Shown here in pieces: positions 44,270 through 56,154 of a stretch of DNA of 64,000 nt (positions are counted from its first letter, which is position 1; each line of letters starts with the position of its first letter). A model generated the notes under the pieces. The model did not search any database, was not told where the DNA came from, and worked only from the letters and a program-made list of their open reading frames with translations. The stretch comes from Ichthyophis bannanicus (Eukaryota; Chordata; Amphibia; Gymnophiona; Ichthyophiidae): contig CM066031.1 in the NCBI GenBank assembly GCA_033557465.1, positions 1,230,491,312-1,230,555,311 on the forward strand. Direction: 5' to 3'. The translations under genes were made by a program, and so were the position numbers.

Positions 44270-44428
44270 CTGAAAACTGGCTAGCTAGGGGCGGGCCGGG
44301 GGTGCGGCCAGTTGGCTCATGCTCAGAAGGGCGAAAAGCCCTTCTGAGCTATGGAGAGTACTTCCGTCTCGGCGCCGTCGGATGACGTCACCAAGTGTGG
44401 CTGACGCATCCTGCTTGTCCTAGGAGAA
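44270..44428. repeat. ITR of non-autonomous DIRS (high side)
   Basis: Inverted partner of 38288-38467. The outermost bases (gcatcctgcttgtcctaggagaa) differ from the other ITR, as expected for DIRS, whose extreme ends are only matched in the internal region. Confidence 0.9.
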
Positions 44429-45224
44429 CCTGCAACCTGGCGAAAAGCAGCAGCAAATTTGGTGACATTTTAATGCTTAAATCTTTCTATTAATCATTAT
44501 TACAACAAGAATAAAATGTTTTCTGTTTGCAGGGCTGGAGATAAGAGCAGTTAGGCACTCTGTATGTAACAGAGCGCGCATTTGTAATTGCTAACACTCC
44601 AGTCGGAGGCCCGCTCTCAATCTTGTGTTGTCGACATGTGTCCTTTCTGTTTTATTCCTCTAGGTTTAGTGAGATATGTTTGCATGAGTGATAAGTTGAG
44701 TGTCTGTACAGGAAGGGTCTCATGATTGCGAGAGAAAGGCACAAACAGAAATGGTTGGGGGGGGGGGTTGATGTGGATAGTGTGTTGAGATGCTTCTACA
44801 GTACAAAAGGTCTAGCAGAGCTGCTCTCTAGCAGACAGCTTCCACAATGTACTCTGGCAATCGAGGTACTCTCTCTTTAAAACCATTAAACGTGGCTCTA
44901 AATGGGACTTTTTTGAAGCTGTTTCCTGAGACTTTTTGAACCACATTCCAATGTCATCAAGTGCGGTGAAAGTGGGCAGTGTATCCTGGTCTATATTTTA
45001 TGAATTTCATTGAAAGGAAAAATTTTAAAAACACAATTTTCCTCCCATGGGAAATCACGGGAGCTATGTGGGTTAAAGGGTAGGCCACCCAGACTTACTC
45101 CTGCTCTGAGATGACGTAAAGATATTTAGAGCATAGGTCCCAGGTAGGTGGAAAAAGCCAGGCATCTACTGTAGATGGATAAAAATTAACTCACAATAGC
45201 ACCAGACTACAGGAAAGCTAAAAA
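44429..45224. other. No feature recognised
   Basis: AT-rich intron-like sequence with a G run at 44758-44767. Nothing supported. Confidence 0.35.
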
Positions 45225-45655
45225 AAATCACAAACAGCAGGGCATTCTCCCATTGCTCCCCCACCTTCTGGAACAAGCTCCCAGACAACTTAAGAGAGAT
45301 AAAAGACCTCTCTTTATTACAAAAAAAAACAGAAAACACATCTGTTCATTCAACACTTTGGATCCGAAACGTAATCATTAATACAGAGCCTATCCACCCC
45401 ACCACATAATCAGTCTATGGGCGCCTTCCCCCTCCCCCCAAAAATATATCCTCCAACGTCCATCCTTTCACTTTCAGGACCAATTTGCATATAGTTACTA
45501 ATTATATAGAATGTTATAATGTTAATGTACATAGTTGTAACTGTTCCATGTAACTGAATATGTACTGTTTTGTACAATTCAAATGTTGTTCTTTATAAAC
45601 CGCATTTGATCTGTTGGAAAATGTGTTATAAAAATTTCAAATAAGTAAATAAATT
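45225..45655 (+). mobile_element. L2-like LINE 3' end
   Basis: The frame near 45230-45400 reads AFSHCSPTFWNKLPDNLREI, the 'FWNxLP' block that ends L2-type pol. It is followed by 'gtaactgaatatgtactgttttgtacaatt' and the 'aaaccgcatttgatc...aataagtaaataaa' tail seen at 16975. Confidence 0.75.
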
Positions 45656-46059
45656 ACCTTTTTGTGTGAAGATGCAGAGGTGGAGGGATAACAGATCATG
45701 GAAAGTGTAGGCAAGTTCTGCCTTCTGCTCACTCCGTAGATATTTATTCAAGATCTGGCTAATAAGTTTTGAAGAGTCTGGAAAGGCTATATAACCCATG
45801 TATCCCCTTTTACATCAGTAAATATTGACAGTGGTAGCCTTATGGTTTATGGGACTCTGGCAGAGAGAGTCATTCGGGGTCTCGTAGAAGCTTAAGTTTG
45901 ATTACCCATAAGTCAAGACATTTTTTATTTTATTTTGTGGCCCTCTAAACTATGAAGAAGCAACAGGTAGCCTGGTTTGCTATTCCCTAAGGCCTCCACT
46001 TTGTTTGAGAAAATTCACAGTTCAGCTACTATTCACCTTCTTGAAGCCAAAACCACTGA

Positions 46060-46612
46060 CAGGCTGATGCAGAAACCGCTGCATTAGAGCCCTGCACTAT
46101 AGCCAAGCACGAGACAGGGCTGCATCGAGCCACAAATGCTCTCTGTGTGACTTGCAAACCTGGCGCCCTCCCCCCACCCCACATCACACGCTTGTCATCT
46201 CTCCATCTTAACCCACACCTCTTCATCCCCAGCCGGCTCCCCCCACCCCCACACGCTGCCTGTCCTTGCCCCACTGCCACCTGTCCTGTTTCCTTGGCAG
46301 CGGCAGCAGAGTAGACCTCCAATTAAAAAGAAAACACACAAAGTCTTTCCAACTCTATGCTTGCATCAGAGGAGGGAGGGATCAGACCAGCCATACAAGT
46401 GCGGAGTCAGAAAGATCCACATGTACTTTTTTTTATTGGATGTCCCCTCCGCTGCCACTGCCACCACCAAGGGAACAGGAAAAGCGGTGACAGGGTAAGG
46501 GCAGGCAGTGTGGGAGGGGAGCCGAGGCCAGTGGTTGGCCTTAAATGTGCTCCTATTTTTTTTGTGTACTGTGCGGCTGCACTGCTTGCACAGGGCTAGG
46601 TATGATGCTGGC
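46060..46612. mobile_element. hAT-like palindromic element, relative of 19323-19934
   Basis: It shares C-rich blocks, 'tctttccaac...gcttgcatcagaggagggagggatcagaccagcca' and a terminal 'gcacagggctaggtatgatgctgg' with the element at 19323. The exact ends and target duplication could not be fixed. Confidence 0.5.
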
Positions 46613-46729
46613 GCAAGGTTTCCTTATATAAGTTTAATGCAAAAGCTTTGCTCACTGATGCTGTAAGCAACCAGTGTGTAAATAAATTGTGTGCAAAAAG
46701 TCTGTGTTAAACAAGGAGAAGCCAAACAC

Positions 46730-46990
46730 ATGGGGTCTTTTACTAAAGGGTGCTAAAGTGTTGCACCTAACATGCCAATAGCCCCAAAACCATGGCGCAT
46801 TAGATGCAACACCACTGTATTCATGGTCAGAGGTATGGATGGCATGTTCTTGGCAGTTAATGCAGAGCCCTGAGCCCTAACATGGCATACAAATAGTGCC
46901 GGTGCAGTTCACGCCACCTATTGAGATGGTGTTAGGAAATCTGTGCTAATTGCAAGGGTCACAATTAGTGTGTGGTGTTTATCCTGTGCT
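46730..46990. repeat. MITE-like repeat, 'tcttttactaaagggtgctaa' family
   Basis: Starts like the repeat at 9465 and carries 'gcattagatgcaacaccac'/'gtgttgcaccta' inverted pieces. Incomplete. Confidence 0.45.
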
Positions 46991-47231
46991 AACTGTGCAG
47001 TGCTCACCATGCCCCCTCTTCACCCCTAACCCACCCCCTTTACCACCCCAACGTGCCAATCATAGCACAGAAACTGGTCTGCGCTTTCATGGTTCCACGC
47101 TAGCTTCAACACATGCCAGAACACTCATTGACAGCTATCACCCCACACATGCATAGGGCCAACTTTAGCAGCACCTACAGTGTCTTGTGAAAGTATTCAC
47201 TCCCTCGGTGTTTGCCTTGTTTTGTCACATT

Positions 47232-48285
47232 ATTGTTTTGATGCTTTGATGCAGTGTCTGAATGGCTTCAATCCCAAAACCTCCGCATTCAGCACAGGAA
47301 AACAGAGGTTCTCTTCATCACTAGAGACCCACTGTTCACCCCCCCCCCTTTCCCAGATAAGGGTGAAAGAAGCTGATCTCCAAACAAAGCCTTCAATCCG
47401 TTACCTAGGGGTCACTTTGGACCAACATCTGGATATGAAATTACATATATCCAACGTAGTCAGAGCGATTTATCTCAAAATCCGGACACTCCGCCACCTT
47501 CGCTCCTTGCTTGATCCTGAAGACTTCTGGACTATATTCCAAGCGCTAACCCTACCGCACCTTGACTACGCTAATGCCGCTTTTCAAGGCCTCACACACT
47601 CCACTTTAAACCCTTTGCAACTTGCCATGAACACTGCTGCCAGAGTCCTCTACGGAGCATCAAGAAGGGATCATGTAACACCTATTCTAAAACAGCTCCA
47701 CTGGCTCTCCAAACACGGGAGACTGTTGTTCAAAACATTATTACTCACTTTCAAAGCTATCAAAGGCATCACCTCCTCCTCTCTAATGAACCTCATTCAA
47801 ACCGTTCCACCTAACAGATCCAGGAGAACTATATCTACAAACTCACTAATAATCCCTAAGGCAGCAACTAAATGCTCAGTAGCGACATCTAACAGGGCGT
47901 TCAGTTTCTGTGCCCCTAAGTGCTGGAACACCTTACCACCCGAAATTCAGGCTATCCCTGATCTAACCTCATTCAGAAAGGCAATCAAATCCCATTTATT
48001 CCCCCACTACTACCAGAATATCCAATCACCTTCCTGACCTCCAACCCCCATTGAACACCCAACCTGATCTAAGAATAATACTGTTGTATATACATTTAAA
48101 TACTTGGTAAATTGTTTCAGTTCAAAATTTCCCCATGTATTATCCAAGTTCCTTTTCCTGTTCAATGTAAAACCAAACAGCTTGTTGTTCTGGTCTTTTG
48201 TTGTACTGTAAACCGCGCTGATCCCAAATAGTGCGGTATATAAGAGCTTGTAATAAATAAATAATAAATAAATAAATTGTTGTTA
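47232..48285 (+). mobile_element. L2-like LINE, 5'-truncated, nested
   Basis: One open frame to 48037 reads IRYLGVTLDQHLDMKLHIS, LTLPHLDYANAAFQGL, MNTAARVLYGASRRDHVTPIL and PPEIQAIPDLTSFRKAIKSHL, the C-terminal third of L2-type pol. The 3' UTR 'gtaaaccgcgctgatcccaaatagtgcggta' and (aataaat) tail follow. The open frame suggests this is the youngest layer of the nest. Its tail abuts the RTE 3' end at 48280. Confidence 0.88.
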
Positions 48286-51284
48286 TTAAGTGCCGTCAAG
48301 TTGGTGTCAACTCATGGCGACCCTCTGGATAGTTGTCCTAAATTATGTTCGGTCTTCAGTCAGGCAGCTCATTGTTGACAGACTAACATCCGTAGCTGCT
48401 GTTATTGTATCCATCTCATTGCTGGCTTTCCTCTTTTGCGTTGACCTTCTACCTTGCCAAGCATTATGTCTTTCTCTAATGATCTCTCTCTTTCCCTGAT
48501 GTGTCCAAAGTATGAAAGTCAAAGTCTTGTTACCTGAGCTTCTAAAGAAAGCTTAGGTTTGATCTCCTCTAGTATTGACTGGTTTGTTCTTCGGGCAGTC
48601 CTTGGTATACACAGTATTTGTCGCCAGCACCATAATTCAAAGGCATCAATTTTCTTCCTGTCTATCTTTTTCACTGTCCAACTTTCACATCCATATGATG
48701 TTATTGAAAATGCCATGGCTTGAACAAGTCAAATCTCTGTATGGAGAGAGACATCTCTGCTCTTGAGAATCTTGTCTAGGTCCTTCATAGCCATTTTGCC
48801 AAGAGCACTGCGTCCTCAGATTTCTTGACTGCTTGTTGCTTCTTTATTGATACTCGATCCAAGTAGGTTAAAGTTGTCAACTATTTCAATTTCTTCTTCA
48901 TCAACGATGAACTTATTCATTTTGCCAGTTGTCAAGATCTTTGTCTTCTTAACGTTAAGGTGCAGACCCATTTTAAGACTATATTCCTTTATCTTGAGAA
49001 GAAAATGTTTCAAATTGTCTTCACTTTCAGCCAGTAATGTGGTATCATCAGCATAGCAAAGGTTGCTGATGAGTCTTCCACCAATCTTCCCACCTCTGTT
49101 GCTTTCATACAGTCCTGCTTCTCTGATGATTTGTTCTCCCTATAAATTAAAGAGGTAGGGGGAAAGTATGCAGCCTTGTCATATGCCTTTGCTGATTTTA
49201 AACCATTCCGTTTCTCCTAGTTCCTTCAAACTATTGCTTGATCAATGTAAAGGTTGTGCAAGAGAACGATCAAGTGTTCTGGCGGCCCAGAATTTCTCAT
49301 GCTTCTTAATGTGGCCCAGAGTTTCTCATGGTTTACACAGTCAAAAGTCTTACTGTAGTCAATAAAACACATATAGATATCCTTTTGGTATTCTTTTGTC
49401 TTTTCAAGGATCCATTTCACATCCACAATAATGTCTCTCGTTCCTCTCCCTTTCTTGAACCCTGCTTGCACTTTAGGCAGTTCTCGTTCCAGGTATGGTT
49501 GTAGTCTCTGATGAATGATCTTGAGTAGAATCTTGCTGGCATGCAGGATCAGAGCGATTGCGCAATAATTTCCACAATCAGTCGGGTCACCTTTCTTCAG
49601 TATTGGTATAAACACAGATCTTTTTCAGTCAGTTGGTCATGAATTTGTCACCCAAATTTCCTGACAGAGCCTTGTAAGTATGGTAACAGCTTCATCTTAT
49701 TGCTTTAATAACTCAATGGGAATGCTATCAATGCCTGGTGCTTTGTTCTTTGATAAGGCTTTCAAATCTGCTTTGACTTCTTTCATCACCAATGGTTCCG
49801 GATCATAAGGTATAGGTTGAAACGGCTGTTGGTCCAGTTGATCTTTATGGTATCATGTCCCTGTATATTCTTCCCACCTTTTCTTGATCTTCTCAGCATC
49901 ATTCAACATGGATCCTTGAGCATCTTCTAGCATTCCAATTCAAGGCTGGAATTTTTTCTTTAACTCTTGTAGCTTTAGAAAAGCCGATCTTGTTTTTCCT
50001 CTAATAGCATCTGATTCTATTTCCTTGCATGTGTCACTGCAGTACTTTTCCTTGTCCTGTTTTGCTGCACGTTGGAAATCTCTGCTGAGTCCTGCGATTG
50101 CCTCTCTTTCTTCTGTGGCTTTATCTTCTCTGCATTTCTGGACAATTTTCAGAGTTTCTTCAGTCATCCATTTTGGCCATTTTTGCTTTTTCACATTATG
50201 TAAAGACTTATCACTTTCTTCCAATACAACCTTATTGATGTCATTCCATAACTCTTCTGGAACTCTGTCACTTGTATCTAAAGCAGCAAATCTGTTTCTT
50301 AGGCAGTCTTTAAATTCCAGTCATATTTTGCTACATTTATGAAATGCTTGCTCTTTTTCAACTTTAGCTTGAGTTTGCACACTAGTAGTTGGTGATCTGT
50401 ACCACAGTCAGCTCCAAGCTGTTTGAGATGAATAGATCATTGGTCTTGCAGAATTCTATCAGTCTCTCCAGCTTAATTTCTGTTGCCAAGTCCATATTTT
50501 CCAACCACTTTGCCTTCTTCTTTGTTGCCAACTTTTGCATTCCAGTCACCCATGACTATCAGGGTATCCTGTTTACATGTTCTGTCAATTTCAGCTTGTA
50601 CTTGTTCATAGATCTCATCAACGTCTTCCTCTTCTGCAGCTGTTGTTGCAACATATACCTGAATTATATTTGTGTTGATGGGCTTTCCTTGTAGACAATT
50701 AGAAATTAAACATTCACTGACTGCATTGTATTTCATTACAGTTCTTGCAAGTTTCTTCTTAACTATAAATGCAACACTATTTCTTCTTTGTCTTTCATTT
50801 CCTGCATAATAAACCATATGATCATCAGATGCAAAGTGCCCAAAGCCAGGCCATTTAAGTTCGCTGACACCCAACAGATCGAGGGGTACACATTCCATTT
50901 CATTCTTGACCACCTCCAACTTCCCTTGGTTCATGCTTCGTATGTTCCATACCCCAATATGTAAGATATCTTTGTAACTTCTGACTCTCTTTTCATATGC
51001 AGCTACATCAGCAGATCCAACCACATCATAAATACTGGCTTTACTCTGAGAGGTGTTCAGCTCATCCCCAGTAGCCATTTGAGTGCCTTCCAACCTGGGG
51101 GTCTCATCTTCCAGCACTATAGTGCAGTTTGTTTTGTGACTATCCATTGGGTTTTCGAGGCAAGATATGGAAGTAGATTTGCCAAGCCTTTCTTCCACAC
51201 AATTAATTCCAGTGTTGTTGCATTTGTCACAGAAATATGATCCTCTGCTTACAACACCGTCCCATTCTGCTTTTACCCTGATGG
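48276..51284 (-). mobile_element. RTE-type LINE, near full length, nested in Tc1
   Basis: The 3' end on the minus strand finishes '...gagttgacaccaacttgacggcacttaataacaacaa', a tail known from RTE-clade LINEs and their SINE partners. The 5' end abuts gtcacatt at 51285-51292, which repeats at 47224-47231 as an 8-bp target duplication. About 3.0 kb is the normal size of the clade. Confidence 0.85.
48519..51198 (-). pseudogene. RTE LINE polyprotein (endonuclease-reverse transcriptase), broken
   Basis: The endonuclease frame (51198 to 50473) has GVWNIRSMNQGKLEVVKNEM, LLGVSELKWPGFG, VAFIVKKKLARTV and LIVMGDWNAKVGN, the catalytic blocks of APE-type LINE endonucleases. RT follows: 49615 to 49226 (FIPILKKGDPTDCGNY, QAGFKKGRGTRDIIVDVKW, FIDYSKTFDCVNHEKLW), then CYADDTTLLAE at about 49040 (catalytic YADD intact) and GLHLNVKKTKILTTGK. 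The C-terminus (48716 to 48519) reads YGCESWTVKKIDRKKIDAFE and CIPRTARRTNQSIL. Frameshifts separate these blocks. Confidence 0.88.
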
Positions 51285-51439
51285 GTCACATTGCAACCTG
51301 GAATTAAAATGGAGTTTTGGGGGTTAGCATCATGTGATATACACAACATGCCTACAACTGTGAAGGTGCAAAATATCCTTTATTGTGAGACAAACAATAA
51401 TTAAGACAAAAAAAACTGAAATCAGGAGTGTGCATATGT

Positions 51440-52440
51440 ATTCACCCCCAAAGTCAATAGTTTGTAGAGCCACCTTTTGCTGCAATTACAGCTGCAAGTC
51501 TCTTGGGGTATGTCTCTATTAGCTTTGCACATCTAGCCACTGGGAGTTTCACCATTCCTTAAGGCAAAACTGCTCCAACTCCTTCAAGTTAGATGGGTTG
51601 TGTTGGTGTACAGCAATCTTCAAGTACTGCCACAGATTCTCAATTGGACTGAGGTCTCAGCTTTGACTTGGGCATTCCGAGACATTTAAATGTTTCCCTT
51701 TAAACCAGCTTTAGCAGTATGTTTAGGGTCATTGTCCTGCTGGAAGGTGAATCTTCATCCCAGTCTCAAATCTCTGGCAGACTGAAACAGTGCCACCCAT
51801 TGTTCCTTCAATCCTGACCAGTTTTCCTGTCCCTGCTGATGAAAACCATCCCCACAGCATGATGCTGCCACCACCATGTTTCACTGTGGGAATGGTATTC
51901 TCAAGGTGATGGGAAGTGTTGGGCTTGTGCCACACATGGAGTTTCCCATGATGCACAAAAAGTTCACTTTTTGTCTCATCTGACCAGAGAACCTTCTTCC
52001 TTGTGTTTGGGGGGGGGGGGGGGGTCGTCTGCCACATGCTGTTGTGCAAACTCCAAACATGTTTTCTTATTTCTTTCTTTAAGCAATGGCTTTTTTCTGG
52101 CCAATCTTCCATAAAGCCCTTCTCTGTGGAGTGCATGCCTTAATGTGGTCCTATAGACAGATATTCCCATTTCCGCTGTGGATCTTTGCAGCTCCTTCAG
52201 TACTGTCCTTGGTGTCTTTGTGGCATCCCTGATTAATGCCCTCCTTGCCCGGTCTGTGAGTTTTGGTGGGAAGCCTTGTCTTGTTAGGTTTGTAGTGGTG
52301 CCATATTCTTTCATTTTGTTATAATGGATTCAATGGTGCTCCATGGGATATGCAGAATTTGGGATATTTTTTTTATAACCCAACTCTGATCTTTACTTCT
52401 CCACAACTTTGTTTCTGACCTGTTTGGCGTGCTCCTTGTT
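51440..52440 (-). pseudogene. Tc1 transposase, broken
   Basis: It would cut and paste the element. The N-terminal helix-turn-helix part is readable (52314 to 51976: [36 protein letters not shown]). The catalytic part follows (52136 to 51729) with [13 protein letters not shown] (first Asp), [13 protein letters not shown], and [10 protein letters not shown] (second Asp, in another frame at about 51730); the Glu block (ENLWQYL) is readable near 51640. A run of 13-14 G (52009-52023) breaks the frame between the two parts, and further stops lie at both ends. Confidence 0.88.
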
Positions 52441-52828
52441 CTTCGTGTTACTTGCTTAGTGGTGTTGCAGAGTCAGGGGCCTTTCAGATCAAGTATATAT
52501 AAACAGGTATCATGTGACAGATCATGTGACACTGATTGCACACAACTAATTATGTGATTTCTGAGGTTAATTGGTTGGACCAGATCTTATTTAGGGGTTT
52601 CATAGCAAAAGGGATGAATACATATGCACTCACAACTTTTCAGTTTTTACTTGTTTTTTTTATATATATATAAGGTATTTTATTGTCATTCCACTTCACC
52701 AATGTGGACTATATTGTTAGGTCCATTACTTAGCATCCAAATGAACCTCTATTTTCATTCCAGGTTGTACATAATGTGACAAAACAGGGCAAAAACCGAG
52801 GGGATGAATACTTTCGCAAGGCATTGTA

Positions 52829-53479
52829 TGTGTGGCACTTGTGTGCATGTGCTGGACTGCTATATGGCCAACAAAGAAAAAAGAGAAAAATGTAAAAGTA
52901 TCAAATAACTTGTTCAGGCTCTATCAAAATGTGGGCAATATATACCAGCCACACTCATAATAAAAAAGTGTGGCAGTAATCACAGACTGGGAAATCCTTT
53001 CTTGAATAAGGGGGGAGGGGACCTCAGTTTGGGGCTATAGGCTAACTGGCAGCACATCATTAAATAGCTTAGCAGGGAAAGCACACTCACTGATGCCCAT
53101 TCAACTCATTCTTTTACCTCCCTCCCCAGCAGTATTATTTTTTACAATTTTCAAATGCATTTTAAAAAATGGGAAAAAAAAACGACTTAGCTGTAACTCT
53201 GAACTTTCCAGACACGAAAAAACAAACCCTGTATTACAATAAGTCGACTTGAGTTTCACCTAATTATTCCCAGGCTGCATCATGACTTGTCAAAAACAGC
53301 TTGGGAACTCGAGTTGACTTATTGCCCACTGCTGTCTGCTCAAGGCTTTGAGCACACTTAGCTTATGTGCAAAATTCCTTTCTACAGTGCTAGCGCACAG
53401 AATTGTATGTAAACACTGAGTTAACCTGTGCACAAAGCCTAGCACACGTTATTACATCGGTTTGTGAGGGTGAATTGAC
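52829..53479. other. No feature recognised
   Basis: AT-rich intron-like sequence. Nothing supported. Confidence 0.35.
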
Positions 53480-53600
53480 CCTCCCCTCCCATCAACCTCA
53501 AACATTTCCTGTCATGATTTGACAATTTCCAATCTGTAATCAAACCGCTGCTGATCGCTGGAAGTAGCGGTATACAAATGTATACTAAAAAATAAATAAT
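53480..53600 (+). mobile_element. L2-like LINE or SINE tail
   Basis: 'gtaatcaaaccgctgctgatcgctggaagtagcggtatacaaatg...aaaaataaataa' has the family plan 'aaaccgc...gcggtata' plus A/T tail. It ends 36 bp before the exon at 53637. Confidence 0.6.
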
Positions 53601-53636
53601 GGTGCTCATTTACCACTTTTATTTTTATTTTCACAG

Positions 53637-53761
53637 AGCTAAACAAGAGCGGCATGGCTACTACATGAATATAAGTTTTTCGCTTATGAAAACAGTTGGA
53701 GCAGACATAGTTTCCACCGAAAAAGGTGTTTCCTTCAGAATGAATTCATGGGCCCAGGCAG
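53637..53761 (+). CDS. Candidate internal exon, unrecognised host gene
   Basis: 125 nt between acceptor 'ttttcacag' and donor CAG|gtgaca. Joined in phase 2 to the previous exon it reads VAKQERHGYYMNISFSL, then MKTVGADIVSTEKGVSFRM and NSWAQA. NIS is a further glycosylation-type site, and the alternating pattern suggests beta strands. The frame stays open to 53878, and a second donor at 53811 (CAG|gtgcat) would leave in phase 0 instead. This is the longest and best of the candidates. I do not recognise the family. Confidence 0.5.
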
Positions 53762-53811
53762 GTGACAGTCTCTCTTTAGACAGGAAAGTACATGATTTAT
53801 GCAATGGGCAG

Positions 53812-55624
53812 GTGCATTTCAATGCAGATCATCCTTTCTGGAATGAAAAAAGGAACTCTGTGAAAACCAGTACTTTGTAGTTATAAAAAAATATGCATAA
53901 TGTTATATTTCACCATTTTTATTTATGTGATGTTGTTAGACTGCACAGCACAAGATCTGTCAAAAGGGCATGGATACAAGGTCTCATATCAAAAGACTTT
54001 CCAGTCCAAGGGCCTCATTTACTACTATGCATTGATCAGTTAGCTTGCTTTAATGCACATTAATGCGCTTTATTTTGAGTTAAGTGTGTGGAGGGTAATT
54101 TTACAACCGGTTATCTCTATGTGAAGGCCACGTATGTGCCTATGTTTAGCCTATTTTCTAAAGACACATAGGTGCCTTGATAAAATACTAGCACTAATCT
54201 GGCATAAAGAGCAGCTAGATTGAAGAAGTGGATATTTATGTCTTCTTGGGAGCAGGCATGAGTTAGTGTATAAAATATCCATATAAATCACAACTTTGCC
54301 CGCATGCCATCCATACTCCTCCACTGAACATATGTACTCGAAAGTTGTTTACAAGGAGGCATCAAATTGCACCACATGTACTTTTAAGCAACAAGCAATC
54401 TTATGAGGTCTTTGACGCGTCTATACTGGCATATACATGCAATGCTTTATAAAATTACCTCCATAGTTAGTAATTAGGCTCCCCCAAGAATAGCAGAGCT
54501 TGCATTATTCAACATGTGCTTAATCACATTAATACGTAGCACTGTACCAAGCCATAATTGTGCCCTGTGCGACTCAAAAACCTGGTGTCCTTCCCTCCTC
54601 CATGATGACATATCAGACGTTAGTCAAATAGTATTTTCAACTGCACATAGGCCTTTTAGCTAATACAAACATTACAAAAAACTGTTAGAAAGAGATACAA
54701 ACAAGAATTTTTTAGCAGCCTGCACTCAGAGTTAAATTTACCTATTGGCAACTGGGCCCCTGTTATGCCCCTAGGTAAAAGTGACCCTGCAGGTAGTTCC
54801 AGGGGTGGATTAGAGAAAGGTATTGGCCCCAGGGATTGTTTTTCATGCCAGCCCATAGGGTATCAAATGACACTGAGATCCCACAACCTCCCAATCTACA
54901 TCAATAAATGTTTTTCCATCTCATTGCTGATGTCAGAAGGCCTGAATATATAAAGGTGCAATAAAATAGTACAACTCATCCACTGAAAGCTATGTAAACA
55001 CTATATCATTACTGTATCAGAAAAACATTGAGTCAAAACCCTGACAGAATTGCAGAGAATGAAGAACTAGATGTTTCTCTTTACAATTCACCATAAGAAG
55101 TATTTAACTTCTAGTGTCACCTCAGTAGCAGCAACACATATTTCTTCCACCGCCACATAGACTGTGAAATATAAAATCCTGTAAGAAAACATACTAAGCA
55201 CATATGTAGCAAAGCTGCCAAACCAAACCAGCACCAACGCCCAGAACTCAAACAACACTACAAAGATTACACAAAGCAATACACCTCCTATCGGAAAAAT
55301 AAAATAAGGCAGACAGCTACTGCAGATTTCTACTAGCAGCAGAATCCCTCAGCTCGGCCACACATGCAGAACACGGACCAACCCTCACCCAGTACAGAAT
55401 AAGGGATCACAAATTTGAAATGTGGAGCTGGAGAAACACAAACAAATGCATTTTCTGTACTGAGCAAAATACAAAGAAGCACATCGCCAGTGCTGACATA
55501 GTCTCCACACCAAATGGAAATAAAAAGGTTTTTTCTACCTTTATCATCTGGACATTGTTTTTCTAATCACTTGGTTTCTTTTTTTCTTCATCAGTCATTT
55601 TGATGCCTTTTGTAGGGTCTACTG
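53812..55624. other. Intron; no gene or clear repeat
   Basis: 54010-54120 and 54440-54560 hold text like 'ggcctcatttactactatgcatt', close to the MITE-like repeats at 9465 and 46730. A fragment of the 19323-type hAT element ('cataattgtgccctgtgcgactc') lies near 54555. The rest is unassigned. Confidence 0.35.
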
Positions 55625-56115
55625 TTCCCTCTGCTGTAGGGCTCACTCTCCCCTCCACCAGTTGTTGAGCATCAGCACTCTGTCTTCTCCTCTATCCAGC
55701 ATTTGCCCTCTTTCTCTCTCCTTCCTCTTCCCATCTAGCTTCTGCTCTCTCTTTCTCTCCTCACTCTCTTCTCTTCCATCCAGCCTCTGCCCCCTCTCCC
55801 TCTTTTCCCCTCTTATCCAGCATCAGCATCTGCTGCACCATCCAGTCTTTGCTGTCTCCCTCTTACCCCTTCTCATTTGACTGCAGTATCTGCCCACTCT
55901 CTCTCTACTTCTCCATCCAGCATACCCCTTCCTTTTCTCCCCCACCCAGCTTCTGCTCCCTTTCACTCTTATATAGTCTCCAGCGTCTACCATCTCTCTC
56001 TCTCTCTTTCATCCTCCTCATCCTCCTCCTCCGGAACTGCTCCTTCCTTCCCCACCCCCTTCCCAACATCGGCTCTCCCTCCTCAGTCTTTCTTCTCACT
56101 CTGCTCCTCACTTAG
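55625..56115 (+). repeat. Polypyrimidine-rich degenerate repeat
   Basis: Recurring 'tccagcttctgccctctctctccttcctct' units of about 50-60 bp, nearly free of purines over long runs. Frames across it are low-complexity. Confidence 0.75.
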
Positions 56116-56154
56116 CCCAACAATCCAGGATCTTCAGCAGTTGACACTCTAGGA

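Larger units (their letters stand above)
38288..44428 (-). mobile_element. Non-autonomous DIRS-type element, 6.1 kb
   Basis: It has DIRS-type inverted terminal repeats, an internal complementary region near the low-coordinate end (so the element points to the minus strand) and a GC-rich 'gcgccgacg' region near the other end where gag lies in the complete element. Neither RT, RNase H nor recombinase motifs are readable. The ITRs are identical over more than 100 bp, pointing to recent mobilisation by enzymes from another DIRS copy. Confidence 0.85.
47178..52826 (-). mobile_element. Tc1-like transposon interrupted by two LINEs
   Basis: The ends 'cagtgtcttgtgaaagtattcactccctcgg' (47178) and 'ccgaggggatgaatactttcgcaaggcattg' (52826) are inverted repeats flanked by TA (47176-47177 and 52827-52828). 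Removing the insert 47232-51284 plus one copy of its 8-bp duplication leaves about 1.6 kb, the normal Tc1 size. The transposase is on the minus strand. Confidence 0.9.

Noticed and set aside
55905..56152. Arg/Glu-rich and Ser/Leu-rich frames on both strands
   Set aside because: Products of the polypyrimidine-rich repeat.
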